A DNA stretch of 64,000 nucleotides from an uncultured Bradyrhizobium sp. (GTDB lineage: Bacteria > Pseudomonadota > Alphaproteobacteria > Rhizobiales > Xanthobacteraceae): NCBI RefSeq assembly GCF_936943645.1, contig NZ_CAKZJO010000083.1, positions 62,001 to 126,000 of the forward strand, written 5' to 3'. This document shows positions 32,119-40,486 of this stretch, one piece after another; the first letter of the stretch is position 1, and each line of letters opens with the position of its first letter. Under the pieces are notes generated by a model that did no database searches, was not told the DNA's origin, and was given only the letters and a program-made list of their open reading frames with translations. A program made the position numbers and the translations under genes.

Positions 32119-34281
32119 GTGGACAGGGCCGAGGAGCGGCCCTTGGAAACGCCAACCCCGCGAGCGCTCGTGGATTCGATCGAGTTTGAGGACCTCCAAC
32201 GCCGTCTGAAGGCGCTGGAGGAGGAAAACGCCCGCCTGAAGGCGCTCGGGGCAGCCGACCAGACCCTGCGCCGCCAGGCCGAATCCGCGCTAGCCGAGAG
32301 CGAGGAGCGGTACCGGACGCTGTTCAACTCGATCGACGAAGGCTTCTGCATCATCGAGTTCTTCGATGGGCCGCATGGACCGCTCAGCGACTACGTCCAC
32401 GTCGAAGCCAATCCTGCCTATACCCAGCACGCCGGCATTCCCGATGTGGTCGGCCAGAAGGTCCGGGAGATGGTCCCGGACGAGGCCGATGGCTGGGTGG
32501 AGCTCTATCGCGGTGTGCTGCTGACGGGCCAACCGATCCGCTTCGAGCGTGAGCTGGTCGCCACCGGCCGTCATCTCGAACTCGCCGCCTTTCGTGTCGA
32601 GCCCGCGAGCCGCAAGCAGGTCGCCGTACTGTTTCAGGACATCACGCCGCGCAAGCGCGCCGAGCGGGCCCTGCAGCAGCTCAACGAGACGCTCGAAGCG
32701 CGCGTGGTGGCGGCGCTGGCCGAGCGCAAGCTGATGGCCGACCTCGTCGAGGGCACCGATGCCTTCGTCCAGGTCGTCGATCCGGACTTTCGCTGGCTTG
32801 CCATCAACGGGGCGTCGGCGCGCGAATTTCACCGCATCTACGGCATCTTGCCGAAGGTCGGTGACAACATGCTTGAGCTGCTTGAGGATCAACCCGAGCA
32901 TCGCGACGCCGTCCGCGCCGTCTGGTCACGGGCCCTCGCCGGAGAAGCGTTCGTCGAGATCGCCGAGTTTGGCGCGCCCGGGCGGGCCCGCCGGTTCTAT
33001 GAGATGCGCTTCAACTGCCTGCGCGACGGCAGCGGCCAGCCGCTCGGCGCCTACCAGTTCAGCTACGACGTCACAGATCGCCTGAAGGAGCAGGAGCGGC
33101 TGCGCGAGGCGGAGGAAGCGCTGCGGCAGTCGCAGAAGATGGAGGCGGTCGGCCAGCTCACCGGCGGTCTCGCGCACGACTTCAACAATCTGCTCACCGG
33201 CATCATTGGCTCGCTGGAATTGCTGCAGGTCCGGCTCGGCCAGGGCCGCATCAAGGACATCGACCGCTATGTGACGGCGGCGCAAGGCGCCGCCAAGCGG
33301 GCGGCCGCACTGACGCACCGGCTGTTGGCCTTCTCGCGGCGCCAGACGCTCGATCCCAAGCCGACCGATCTGAACCGCCTCGTGATGGGCATGGAGGAGC
33401 TGGTCCGCCGTACGGTCGGTCCGGAGATCGCCGTGGAGGTCGTCACAACAGGCGGAATGTGGGCGACGCTGATCGATGCCTCACAGCTCGAGAATGCCCT
33501 GCTCAACCTGTGCATCAACGCCCGCGACGCGATGCCCGGCGGCGGCCGGCTCACGATCGAGACCGCCAACCGCTGGCTGGACGAGCACGCCGCCGCAGAA
33601 CGCGATCTCAGTCCCGGCCAATACGTCTCGCTCTGCGTCACCGACACCGGCGTGGGCATGACGCCCGAGATCATCGCACGCGCCTTCGAGCCATTCTTCA
33701 CGACCAAGCCGATCGGCCAGGGCACCGGCCTCGGACTGTCCATGGTCTACGGCTTCGTCCGCCAGTCCGGCGGCCAGGTCCGGATCTATTCCGAGGTTGG
33801 CCAGGGCACGACCATGTGCCTCTATCTGCCGCGCCATTACGGCAAGGAAAGCGACAAGCCTGCGCCACACGCCAACAGGAGTGCGGTGCGCCCAGAGGCG
33901 AGCCACACCATCCTGATCGTCGATGACGAGCCCTCGATCCGGATGCTGCTGATCGATGCGCTGGAGGAGATCGGCTTCAACGTGCTGGAAGCACATGACG
34001 GGCCGACTGGCCTGAACATCCTGCAATCGGACGCGAGGATCGACCTGCTCGTGACCGATGTCGGCCTGCCCGGCGGCATGAACGGCCGCCAGCTCGCGGA
34101 TGCCGCGCGCACCACGCGGCCGGCGCTGAACGTGCTGTTCATCACCGGCTACGCGGAGAACGCCATCATCGGCAACGGCCAACTCGCCCCCGGCATGCAG
34201 GTGCTGACAAAGCCATTCGTGGTCGAGGCGCTGGCTGCCCGCGTCCTCGAGATGATCAAGGACGGAACCGACCGGTCATGA
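32119..34281 (+). CDS. PAS-containing hybrid sensor histidine kinase
   Basis: A 720-residue cytosolic hybrid kinase. Residues 17-55 are a coiled coil; two PAS domains follow (about 62-180 and 205-325). The HisKA motif is GGLAHDFNN with phospho-acceptor H353, then an HATPase_c domain (NALLNLCINARDAMPGGG, DTGVGMTPEI, GTGLGLSMVYG). The receiver domain starts at TILIVDDEPSIRML with D647 in LLVTDVGLPG and a K in LTKPF. No membrane span or partner regulator is nearby. Start GTG 32119 has no good ribosome site; TTG 32143, with GAGGAG six bases upstream, is an alternative. Confidence 0.93.
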   Translation: MDRAEERPLETPTPRALVDSIEFEDLQRRLKALEEENARLKALGAADQTLRRQAESALAESEERYRTLFNSIDEGFCIIEFFDGPHGPLSDYVHVEANPAYTQHAGIPDVVGQKVREMVPDEADGWVELYRGVLLTGQPIRFERELVATGRHLELAAFRVEPASRKQVAVLFQDITPRKRAERALQQLNETLEARVVAALAERKLMADLVEGTDAFVQVVDPDFRWLAINGASAREFHRIYGILPKVGDNMLELLEDQPEHRDAVRAVWSRALAGEAFVEIAEFGAPGRARRFYEMRFNCLRDGSGQPLGAYQFSYDVTDRLKEQERLREAEEALRQSQKMEAVGQLTGGLAHDFNNLLTGIIGSLELLQVRLGQGRIKDIDRYVTAAQGAAKRAAALTHRLLAFSRRQTLDPKPTDLNRLVMGMEELVRRTVGPEIAVEVVTTGGMWATLIDASQLENALLNLCINARDAMPGGGRLTIETANRWLDEHAAAERDLSPGQYVSLCVTDTGVGMTPEIIARAFEPFFTTKPIGQGTGLGLSMVYGFVRQSGGQVRIYSEVGQGTTMCLYLPRHYGKESDKPAPHANRSAVRPEASHTILIVDDEPSIRMLLIDALEEIGFNVLEAHDGPTGLNILQSDARIDLLVTDVGLPGGMNGRQLADAARTTRPALNVLFITGYAENAIIGNGQLAPGMQVLTKPFVVEALAARVLEMIKDGTDRS

Positions 34282-34286
34282 AAAGA

Positions 34287-34472
34287 TCAGCTGTGGGCGG
34301 GCCCGCGCATGATCTTCATGGCGTCGGCGATGTGGCGCCATTCCTTGGCCTCGTCGGCCTCGCCGCGGCCCTCGCAGGCCTGGGCCTGTTCGGCAGCCTT
34401 CGCGATCGCAGCAAAACCGTGCTGTTCGAGCATCTGCCGCGCAACGGTATGGACCTGGACCTCGGACATCAT
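34287..34472 (-). CDS. Small helical protein of unknown function
   Basis: A 61-residue protein of helical composition (HTVARQMLEQHGFAAIAKAA, then EWRHIADAMKIM). GGAG lies eight bases before ATG 34472; a second ATG follows at once. Such short proteins next to signalling or min genes are common in Bradyrhizobium, but no function is known to me. It is convergent with the hybrid kinase, five bases apart. Confidence 0.68.
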   Translation of the reverse strand: MMSEVQVHTVARQMLEQHGFAAIAKAAEQAQACEGRGEADEAKEWRHIADAMKIMRGPAHS

Positions 34473-34609
34473 GGGCTTTTCTCCGGCTATGAGGAAACCG
34501 CGGCGCCCGGCTCGGCGCTCCGCGTCCAGGACAACGATCTCGCCGTGATCACCGTTCCGGCCGCGCCGATCACATCGGCATTGGCTGGAGCTCGCCCCCC
34601 GGAACGACG

Positions 34610-34641
34610 AAGGCGGCCCGCCATGCCCGGCGGACCGCCTT
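34610..34641 (-). terminator. Terminator-like hairpin after minE
   Basis: AAGGCGGTCCGCC - GGGCAT - GGCGGGCCGCCTT on the minus strand, a 13-bp stem with one mismatch, 38 bases after the minE stop. The T-tract is short, so its strength is uncertain. Confidence 0.7.
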
Positions 34642-34679
34642 CTCACCCACCCCAAAGCTTGGAGTCGCCGGCCGCGCCC

Positions 34680-34961
34680 TTACGCGACCGCCACTTTCTT
34701 GCGCTCGAAATCGTTGGGCACCTCGATATCGACCTCGAGGGTCGAGACCTCGTCGCCGCGCTCGAGCCGCACGATGACCTTGGTCGGATCCAGCATCACA
34801 TGCTTGGACACGACGGCGAGAATTTCCTCACGCAGCACGCCGAGCAGGTCGGGCTGGCCGCGCATTCCGCGTTCATGGGCCAACAGGATCTGCAACCGTT
34901 CGCGAGCGACGGGTGCAGACGCCTTGTTGCCGCGGAGAAGCCGGAGCAGACCCATGCTCAT
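34680..34961 (-). CDS. minE: Cell division topological specificity factor MinE
   Basis: A 93-residue protein that stimulates MinD ATPase and drives pole-to-pole oscillation. The N-terminal amphipathic region (LLRLLRGNKASAPVARERLQ) and ILLAHERG are the MinD-contact segments; the rest is the dimerising domain. Its start overlaps the minD stop by four bases (ATGA). ATG 34955 is an alternative two codons later. Confidence 0.96.
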   Translation of the reverse strand: MSMGLLRLLRGNKASAPVARERLQILLAHERGMRGQPDLLGVLREEILAVVSKHVMLDPTKVIVRLERGDEVSTLEVDIEVPNDFERKKVAVA

Positions 34962-35773
34962 GCAGCCCTCCGTCGCAGCAGACGATCCATGAAGCCCTTG
35001 CGCTCGGTCGGCACCTGCATCGGCACGGTGTCGCCGCAGAGCCGGCGCGCCGCGTCGATATAGGCCCGCGCAGGCGCACCGTCGGCGTTCGACAGGGTCA
35101 CCGGCGTGCCGACGTTGGAGGCACGCAGCACGTCCTGGCTCTCGGGGATGATGCCCAGCAACGGCGTTGCGAGGATCTCCAGGATGTCCTCGATGGTCAG
35201 CATCTCGCCGCGCGCGGCGCGCGAGGGGTCGTAGCGGGTGATGAGAATGTGCTTCTCGACGCGCTCGCCCTTCTCGGCGCGCACGGTCTTGGAATCGAGC
35301 ATGCCGATGATGCGGTCTGAATCGCGCACCGAGGAGACTTCGGGATTGGTGACGATCACGGCTTCATCCGCAAAGCGCATCGCCATGGAGGCGCCGCGCT
35401 CGATGCCGGCCGGGCTGTCGCAGATCACCCAGTCGAAGCGGGCACGCAGCTCGTCGATGACCTTGCCGACGCCCTCTTCCGTCAGCGCATCCTTGTCGCG
35501 GGTTTGCGAGGCCGGCAGCAGCCAGAGGTTTTCCAGCCGCTTGTCCTTGATCAGCGCCTGCGGGAGTTTCGCAACGCCCTGCACCACGTTGATGAGGTCG
35601 AACACGACCCGGCGCTCGGCGCCCATGACGAGGTCGAGGTTGCGCAGGCCGACGTCGAAATCGACGACGACGACCTTGTCGCCGCGCTGCGCCAGCGCTG
35701 CTCCCAGGGCGGCGGTCGTCGTGGTCTTGCCGACCCCGCCCTTGCCTGATGTCACGACCAGTACCTTGGCCAT
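34958..35773 (-). CDS. minD: Septum site-determining ATPase MinD
   Basis: A 271-residue ParA/MinD ATPase. The deviant Walker A GKGGVGKTTTTAA lies near residues 10-22, with DFDVGLRNLDLVMG and DSPAGIERGASMAM following. The C-terminal amphipathic helix (ERKGFMDRLLRRRAA) anchors it to the membrane. It positions MinC at the poles to block FtsZ. AAGGAG lies nine bases before ATG 35773. It is the middle gene of minCDE. Confidence 0.97.
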   Translation of the reverse strand: MAKVLVVTSGKGGVGKTTTTAALGAALAQRGDKVVVVDFDVGLRNLDLVMGAERRVVFDLINVVQGVAKLPQALIKDKRLENLWLLPASQTRDKDALTEEGVGKVIDELRARFDWVICDSPAGIERGASMAMRFADEAVIVTNPEVSSVRDSDRIIGMLDSKTVRAEKGERVEKHILITRYDPSRAARGEMLTIEDILEILATPLLGIIPESQDVLRASNVGTPVTLSNADGAPARAYIDAARRLCGDTVPMQVPTERKGFMDRLLRRRAA

Positions 35774-35792
35774 TTCTGAAATCTCCTTCTGG

Positions 35793-36491
35793 TCAGTTCA
35801 GCGCGGTAATTCGCATGGTGTTGCCCTGCAGGAAGGCCTGCGCGGGCCGGCCGCGAAGCGCGGCGTCGATATCGTCGGCGGTCTGGTAAAACCCATCGAT
35901 CGCAAGCAGTTCGGCCTCGATCTTCTGGCAATAGATGCGTGCGCTGGTGTGACCGTTCACACCCGCCATGGCGCGGCCGCGCAAGGCGCCATAGATGTGG
36001 ATCGAGCCGCCGGCGACGACTTCCGCGCCGGACCCGACCGAGCCGAGGATGGTGACGTCGCCTTCCGGGAAGATCACGGTCTGGCCCGAGCGCACCGGGT
36101 TTTCCAGCAGCAGCGAGGTCGGCTTGGTCTCGGACTTCTGTTCAGGCTTCTTCGGTGCGCTCGGCTCGACCACGCAGCTGCGCCCGCCGGACAGCAGCGG
36201 GGGCATCATGGGGGTCAGCCTCGCCTCCTCCACGCCCTCGATGCCGAGCACGCGGATGTTGCGGTCCTGCAGGCTGGTGAGCAGGTGGCCGATGCCGGAC
36301 TGGCTGAGATCGACCGAGGACAAATCGATCACCACCGGGCGGCCGGCAAAGAACCCCGGCGAGCGCGCGATGGTGGCGTCGATCTCGTGCAGCCAGTCCT
36401 GGACCGGAACCGTCGGCGTAAACACGAAGGCCACATAGGAGCGCCCGCGCAGGCGCACCATTTGGCGTTGAGGTTTGACTGCAGCCTCCAT
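35793..36491 (-). CDS. minC: Septum site-determining protein MinC
   Basis: A 232-residue FtsZ inhibitor. The N-terminal domain covers about 10-110 and the C-terminal beta-helix about 125-225 (GQTVIFPEGDVTILGSVGSG, EVVAGGSIHIYGALRGRAMAG), the signature for MinD binding. It is first in a minCDE operon with a 19-bp gap to minD. A CtrA-type box lies 52-67 bases upstream. Confidence 0.97.
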   Translation of the reverse strand: MEAAVKPQRQMVRLRGRSYVAFVFTPTVPVQDWLHEIDATIARSPGFFAGRPVVIDLSSVDLSQSGIGHLLTSLQDRNIRVLGIEGVEEARLTPMMPPLLSGGRSCVVEPSAPKKPEQKSETKPTSLLLENPVRSGQTVIFPEGDVTILGSVGSGAEVVAGGSIHIYGALRGRAMAGVNGHTSARIYCQKIEAELLAIDGFYQTADDIDAALRGRPAQAFLQGNTMRITALN

Positions 36492-36542
36492 AGCGGCCGA
36501 CTCGTTCCCTGTTATTGAATGGTTAACGATGCGGCGGATATG

Positions 36543-36558
36543 GTTAACGGCCGGTTAA
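36543..36558 (-). promoter_or_regulatory. CtrA-type box upstream of minC
   Basis: Read on the minus strand it is TTAACCGGCCGTTAAC, an exact TTAA-N7-TTAAC site pointing at minC. A further GGTTAAC lies at 36521-36527. In Sinorhizobium meliloti, CtrA is known to control min genes, which supports function here. Confidence 0.7.
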
Positions 36559-36601
36559 TTCTCCGTGGGATTACGTGGGAGTGGGCCGGCCCACCCATCC
36601 C

Positions 36602-36742
36602 CGTCATCCCGAGGTGCGAGTGGCGCGGTGCATTGCACCGCGCCGGGAGCCTCGAAGGATGGACGGCCCGGATGCAGCCACGGCAAGAGCGGGGCTGTCG
36701 CCCTTCGAGGGCCGCTGAAGAAGCGGCCACCCCAGGGTGACG
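36602..36742. repeat. CGTCATCCCGAGG palindromic repeat
   Basis: It starts CGTCATCCCGAGGTGCGAG and ends CCCAGGGTGACG, an imperfect inverted pair. Inner words GAGCCTCGAAGGATGGACGGC and CGCCCTTCGAGGGCC are related. This is a familiar intergenic repeat type in Bradyrhizobium. It lies between the min promoter and the convergent end of the ABC binding-protein gene. Confidence 0.8.
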
Positions 36743-36782
36743 AACGCTAAAGTATCGCTCGCAACGACGGGTAGAGAGTCCC

Positions 36783-37799
36783 CTACTTCTTCACCTTGCT
36801 CGCATCCATCTTGATCGCGGGATCCAGCATCTTGGTCGTGAACGCCGTGCTCACATCGAACGGCTTCTCCATGCCGAGATAGGTCTGGACCAGCTCATAG
36901 TCCTTCTTCATCCGCTCGCCATCGATCCAGCCGAGACCCTTGGTCGTCGTGAACTCGTCCGTCATCAGGAACTTGATGCGCTCCCACTGGCGCTCCTGGT
37001 TTTCCTTGTCGAGGCCGGAGACCTGGTCGAGCAGCGCCTTCAGGCACGGCGTGGCGTCGGCGACGCAGGCCGCAAAGGCCTTCTGCGTGACGCGCACGAA
37101 CTCCTCGACCACCTTCGGATTCTTCTGAAGATAGGCGCCGTTGACGATCAGCGAGTTGCCGTAAGGATTGAGCCCGATGTCCTTCCAGTTGACGTAGCCG
37201 AGATCCTGGCCGAACTCGATCACCTTCAGATCGTGCTCGTTGTAGAAGTCGCTGATGATGTCGACGGTGTGACTCTTCAGCGCCGCGATCTTCGCGGTCG
37301 GACCGACATTGACGAAGCCGACGGAGTCGGGCGCGAGCCCTGCGGCCTTGGCGAAGGCCGGCCACATCACGCGCGAGGCGTCCCCGGGCGGATTGCCGAT
37401 CTTGTGGCCGGCGAAATCCTTGACGCCGTTCACGCCATAGCTCTTCAGCCAGTAGAAGGTCTGTCCGGTATTGGCGTAGACGCTCATCACCGCGACCGTG
37501 TCGGCGCCCTTGCTCTTGGCCACCAGCATGGTGGCGAGATCGGCGACGCCGAAGGGCGAGCCGCCGGAGCCGACCTTGGCGGCAGAGACGCCCGAGCCCT
37601 TGCCTGTCTCGATGGTGAGGTCGATGCCGGCCTTCTCGTACCAGCCTTGCGCCTTGGCGTAATAATAGGGCGAGTGATCGGCCGTCGGCGTCCAGTTCAG
37701 GATCAGGTTGACGGCCTCTCCCGCCTGCGCGGGCACCGCGGCCACGCCGAGCACCAGAGACAAGACCAGGGCCGAGCCCGCCGCCTGCAAACGCTTCAT
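36783..37799 (-). CDS. ABC importer substrate-binding protein (NMT1/THI5-like)
   Basis: A 338-residue periplasmic binding protein with a signal peptide (MKRLQAAGSALVLSLVLGVA). The fold begins VNLILNWTPTADHSPYYYAK, the NMT1/SsuA-type ligand site, and continues LATMLVAKSKGADTVAVMSV. Such proteins bind pyrimidines, sulfonates, nitrate-like or riboflavin-type molecules; the ligand cannot be set. GAGGAG precedes ATG 37799. It is divergent from the tetR-type gene and matches the permease (38652) and ATPase (42353) on the other side. Confidence 0.92.
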   Translation of the reverse strand: MKRLQAAGSALVLSLVLGVAAVPAQAGEAVNLILNWTPTADHSPYYYAKAQGWYEKAGIDLTIETGKGSGVSAAKVGSGGSPFGVADLATMLVAKSKGADTVAVMSVYANTGQTFYWLKSYGVNGVKDFAGHKIGNPPGDASRVMWPAFAKAAGLAPDSVGFVNVGPTAKIAALKSHTVDIISDFYNEHDLKVIEFGQDLGYVNWKDIGLNPYGNSLIVNGAYLQKNPKVVEEFVRVTQKAFAACVADATPCLKALLDQVSGLDKENQERQWERIKFLMTDEFTTTKGLGWIDGERMKKDYELVQTYLGMEKPFDVSTAFTTKMLDPAIKMDASKVKK

Positions 37800-37881
37800 C
37801 GCATCTCTCCTCATGCCAGCGACCCGGCTTGTCGCTCTGTCCCTGTGAGGATACCAATGCAACAAGCCCGCCCTCCACTTG

Positions 37882-37896
37882 TCAACTGTTTGGTTG
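37882..37896. promoter_or_regulatory. TetR operator copy 1
   Basis: TCAACTGTTTGGTTG shares ends TCAAC and TGGTTG with the copy at 38548-38562. It lies three bases before the TetR start, in the gap shared with the binding-protein gene. Confidence 0.6.
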
Positions 37897-37899
37897 GAA

Positions 37900-38547
37900 A
37901 TGCCCGCAAAACGATCTGGCGACACCGTGCCGCAGCGGCGCGACCCCGTCGCCACCCGCAAGAAACTGCTCACCGCGGCCCGCCAGGAGTTCGCCCGGCA
38001 CGGCTTTGCCGGCGCCCGCGTCGACGAGATCGCCGAGCGCGCGGGCGTCAACAAGCAGCTCGTCTACCACTATTTCGGCGACAAGGACGCGCTCTACCTC
38101 GCCGTGCTCGAATGGGTCTATGAGGACATCCGCGAGCAGGAGCGCAAGCTCAATCTCGAAGGCCTGCCGCCGGAGAAGGCGATCCGCCGGCTGATCGAGG
38201 CTTCGTTCGACCATCTGGCCGCCAACCCTGATTTCATCGTGCTTTTGAACGACGAGAACCGCGGCGGCGCCCGCCATGTCCGCGGCTCGACGCGGCTGGA
38301 GGCGATGCATTCCCCCCTGGTGAAGAGCGTCTCCCACATCCTCAACGAAGGCGTGCGCGCGGGCATGTTCCGCAAGGGGATCGATCCGGTCCAGCTCTAT
38401 ATCTCCATTGCGGGCCTCAGCTATTTCTTCTTCTCCAACACCCCGACGCTGTCGGCGATCTTCGGCAAGGACCTGTCGAGCCGCACCGCACGCCGCGCCC
38501 GCCGCCGGCATGTCGCCGACCTGGTGCTGCAGTCGCTCCGGCCCTAA
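37900..38547 (+). CDS. TetR-family regulator of the ABC/aldolase cluster
   Basis: A 215-residue protein. HTH around 20-65: KKLLTAARQEFARHGFAGAR, then VDEIAERAGVNKQLVYHYFGDKDALYLAVLEWVYEDIREQE, a textbook TetR N-terminus followed by a TetR_C domain of the RutR-like size. Its start region and its end each carry a copy of a near-palindrome built on TCAAC...TGGTTG, so it probably represses itself, the binding protein and the downstream operon. ATG 37900 is preferred to a TTG seven codons earlier, which would overlap the operator. Confidence 0.9.
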   Translation: MPAKRSGDTVPQRRDPVATRKKLLTAARQEFARHGFAGARVDEIAERAGVNKQLVYHYFGDKDALYLAVLEWVYEDIREQERKLNLEGLPPEKAIRRLIEASFDHLAANPDFIVLLNDENRGGARHVRGSTRLEAMHSPLVKSVSHILNEGVRAGMFRKGIDPVQLYISIAGLSYFFFSNTPTLSAIFGKDLSSRTARRARRRHVADLVLQSLRP

Positions 38548-38562
38548 TCAACCAACTGGTTG
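38548..38562. promoter_or_regulatory. TetR operator copy 2
   Basis: TCAACCAACTGGTTG contains CAACCA-AC-TGGTTG, arms of six in perfect inversion. It begins one base after the TetR stop codon and about 90 bases before the permease start, so it should control the downstream operon. Confidence 0.7.
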
Positions 38563-38651
38563 AAAGTTTCCCCGAGGACGGCTAGGCTTGCGACTGACTG
38601 CTTGGGCTGACAATTTTGCGGCATCGCGGCCGCGCCAACAGGGAGCAATCG

Positions 38652-39422
38652 GTGGCAGCAGACAAGGCACGCGGCTGGCGCAGCTTTGCGATCATCCTGG
38701 TCGTGCACCTCGCCGTGCTCGTGCTCTGGCAGGTCGCGGTCGATGCCTTCCACGTGCCGAAATTCATCCTGCCCTCCCCGCTGGCGACCGTGCAGACCCT
38801 GGGGACCGCGAGCTACGCCTGGGGCGCCAACACGCTGGTGACGGCGGTCGAGATCCTCGGCGGCTTCGCGCTCGGCGCCTTCGTCGGGGTGGCGCTGGCG
38901 GTGATCTTCAGCTGGGCACCGCTGCTCAGCCTCGTGCTGCTGCCGCTGTTCGTGACGCTGAACATGATCCCGAAAGTCGCGCTCGGCCCGCTCTTCATCG
39001 TCTGGTTCTCCTACGGCATCGTGCCGAACATCCTGATCGCCTTCAGCATCTGCTTCTTCCCGATCCTGCTCACCACCGCGCGCGGCCTGCGCGAGGTCGA
39101 GCCCGATCTGCTCGATCTCGTCAAATCGCTGCGCGGCTCGCGCTGGACGCTGTTCCGCAAGATCCAGCTGCCGGGATCGCTACCTTACGTGTTCTCCGGC
39201 ATGAAGGTCGGCGCCATCCTGGCCGTCGCCGGCGCCATCGTCGGGGAGTTCATCGCTTCCGAGCGCGGGCTCGGCTACCTCATGATCCAGGTGCAGTCGG
39301 CACTCGACACGCCCGCGATGGTGATGGCGGTCGTGCTGCTGACGCTGCTTGGGGTCGCTCTCTATGGCCTGGTGCTCGCCCTCGAACGCATGTTCGTCGT
39401 CGGCGACGCCAGACAGACCTGA
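38652..39422 (+). CDS. ABC importer permease
   Basis: A 256-residue inner-membrane permease with six predicted spans. The conserved ABC loop is GSRWTLFRKIQLPGSLPYVF, the BPD_transp_1 signature for contact with the ATPase. Start GTG 38652 has GGGAG seven bases upstream. It is the first gene of an operon with the epimerase, GNAT, DapA-like protein and ATPase, and pairs with the divergent binding protein. Confidence 0.94.
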   Translation: MAADKARGWRSFAIILVVHLAVLVLWQVAVDAFHVPKFILPSPLATVQTLGTASYAWGANTLVTAVEILGGFALGAFVGVALAVIFSWAPLLSLVLLPLFVTLNMIPKVALGPLFIVWFSYGIVPNILIAFSICFFPILLTTARGLREVEPDLLDLVKSLRGSRWTLFRKIQLPGSLPYVFSGMKVGAILAVAGAIVGEFIASERGLGYLMIQVQSALDTPAMVMAVVLLTLLGVALYGLVLALERMFVVGDARQT

Positions 39423-39448
39423 CAACGGCAGACCCGAGGACCCAATCC

Positions 39449-40486
39449 ATGCTGCTTACCCGCGAGACCCTGCCGAAGACCATCCCCGACATCGCGGCCC
39501 TCGACGAGCTGCTGTGCCGGCCAACGCAGGCCCTGATCGACGACCTCGGGAAGGTCGAGGGCGACATCATGATCCTCGGCGTCGGCGGCAAGATGGGTCC
39601 CACGCTGGCGGGCCTTGCGAAGGCTGCCGTGCCGGATCGCCGCGTCCTCGGCGTCGCCCGCTTCAGCGAGGCCGGCGTGAAGGACTGGCTGCACGCGCGC
39701 GGCGTCGAGACCATCAATTGCGACCTGATGGACGAGACAGCCATTCAGGCGCTGCCGAAGGCGCCCAACATCGTCTTCATGGCCGGTCGCAAGTTCGGCG
39801 CCGAGGGCGATCTGTCGCTGACCTGGGCCATGAACGCGCACGTGCCGGCGCTGGTCGCGCAGGCCTTCCCGTCCTCGCGCATCGTGGCGTTCTCGACCGG
39901 CTGCGTCTATCCGTTCGTCCCCGTCGACGGCAAAGGCTCGACCGAGGAGATGGCGCCGAACCCACCCGGTGAATACGCCCAGTCCTGCGTCGGTCGTGAG
40001 CGCATGTTCGAATATTTTTCGCGCAAGTTCGGAACGCCCGGCCGCCTGTTCCGCCTCAACTACGCGATCGACATGCGCTATGGCGTGCTGCACGACATCG
40101 CGACGAAAGTGCTGACGGGCGCGCCGATCGACGTGAGCCTCGGCCACGTCAATTTCATCTGGCAGGGCGATGCGTCGGCGCAGGCGCTGCGCTGTCTCGC
40201 CCATTGCACGTCGCCGACCTCGCCGATCAATGTCAGCGGCCACGAGATCCTGGCGGTGCGCGATCTCGCCCAGAAGTTCGGGGCAAGGTTCGGCCGCGCG
40301 CCGGTGCTGACGGGCAAGGAGGAGCCGACGGCGTGGCTGACCGACACGTCAAAGGCGGTCGCGATGTTCGGCCTTCCGGTCGTCGATACCGAGCAGTTGA
40401 TCGCCTGGACCGCGGACTGGGTCTCCCGCGCCATGCCGAGCCTCGGCAAGCCCACCAAATACGAGGTGCGCGATGGCCGTTACTGA
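39449..40486 (+). CDS. NAD(P)-dependent epimerase/dehydratase-like protein
   Basis: A 345-residue extended-SDR protein. The cofactor motif is ILGVGGKMGPTLAGLAKAA near residues 40-58, a variant of GxxGxxG. Mid-domain motifs FMAGRKFGAEGD, AFSTGCVYPFVP and PPGEYAQSCVGRERMFEY follow, with Y in the YAQSCVGR helix where YxxxK is usual: the lysine is replaced by arginine or absent, so activity is uncertain. It would act on a sugar acid or similar imported compound. Start ATG 39449; the next gene overlaps by 14 bp. Confidence 0.85.
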   Translation: MLLTRETLPKTIPDIAALDELLCRPTQALIDDLGKVEGDIMILGVGGKMGPTLAGLAKAAVPDRRVLGVARFSEAGVKDWLHARGVETINCDLMDETAIQALPKAPNIVFMAGRKFGAEGDLSLTWAMNAHVPALVAQAFPSSRIVAFSTGCVYPFVPVDGKGSTEEMAPNPPGEYAQSCVGRERMFEYFSRKFGTPGRLFRLNYAIDMRYGVLHDIATKVLTGAPIDVSLGHVNFIWQGDASAQALRCLAHCTSPTSPINVSGHEILAVRDLAQKFGARFGRAPVLTGKEEPTAWLTDTSKAVAMFGLPVVDTEQLIAWTADWVSRAMPSLGKPTKYEVRDGRY

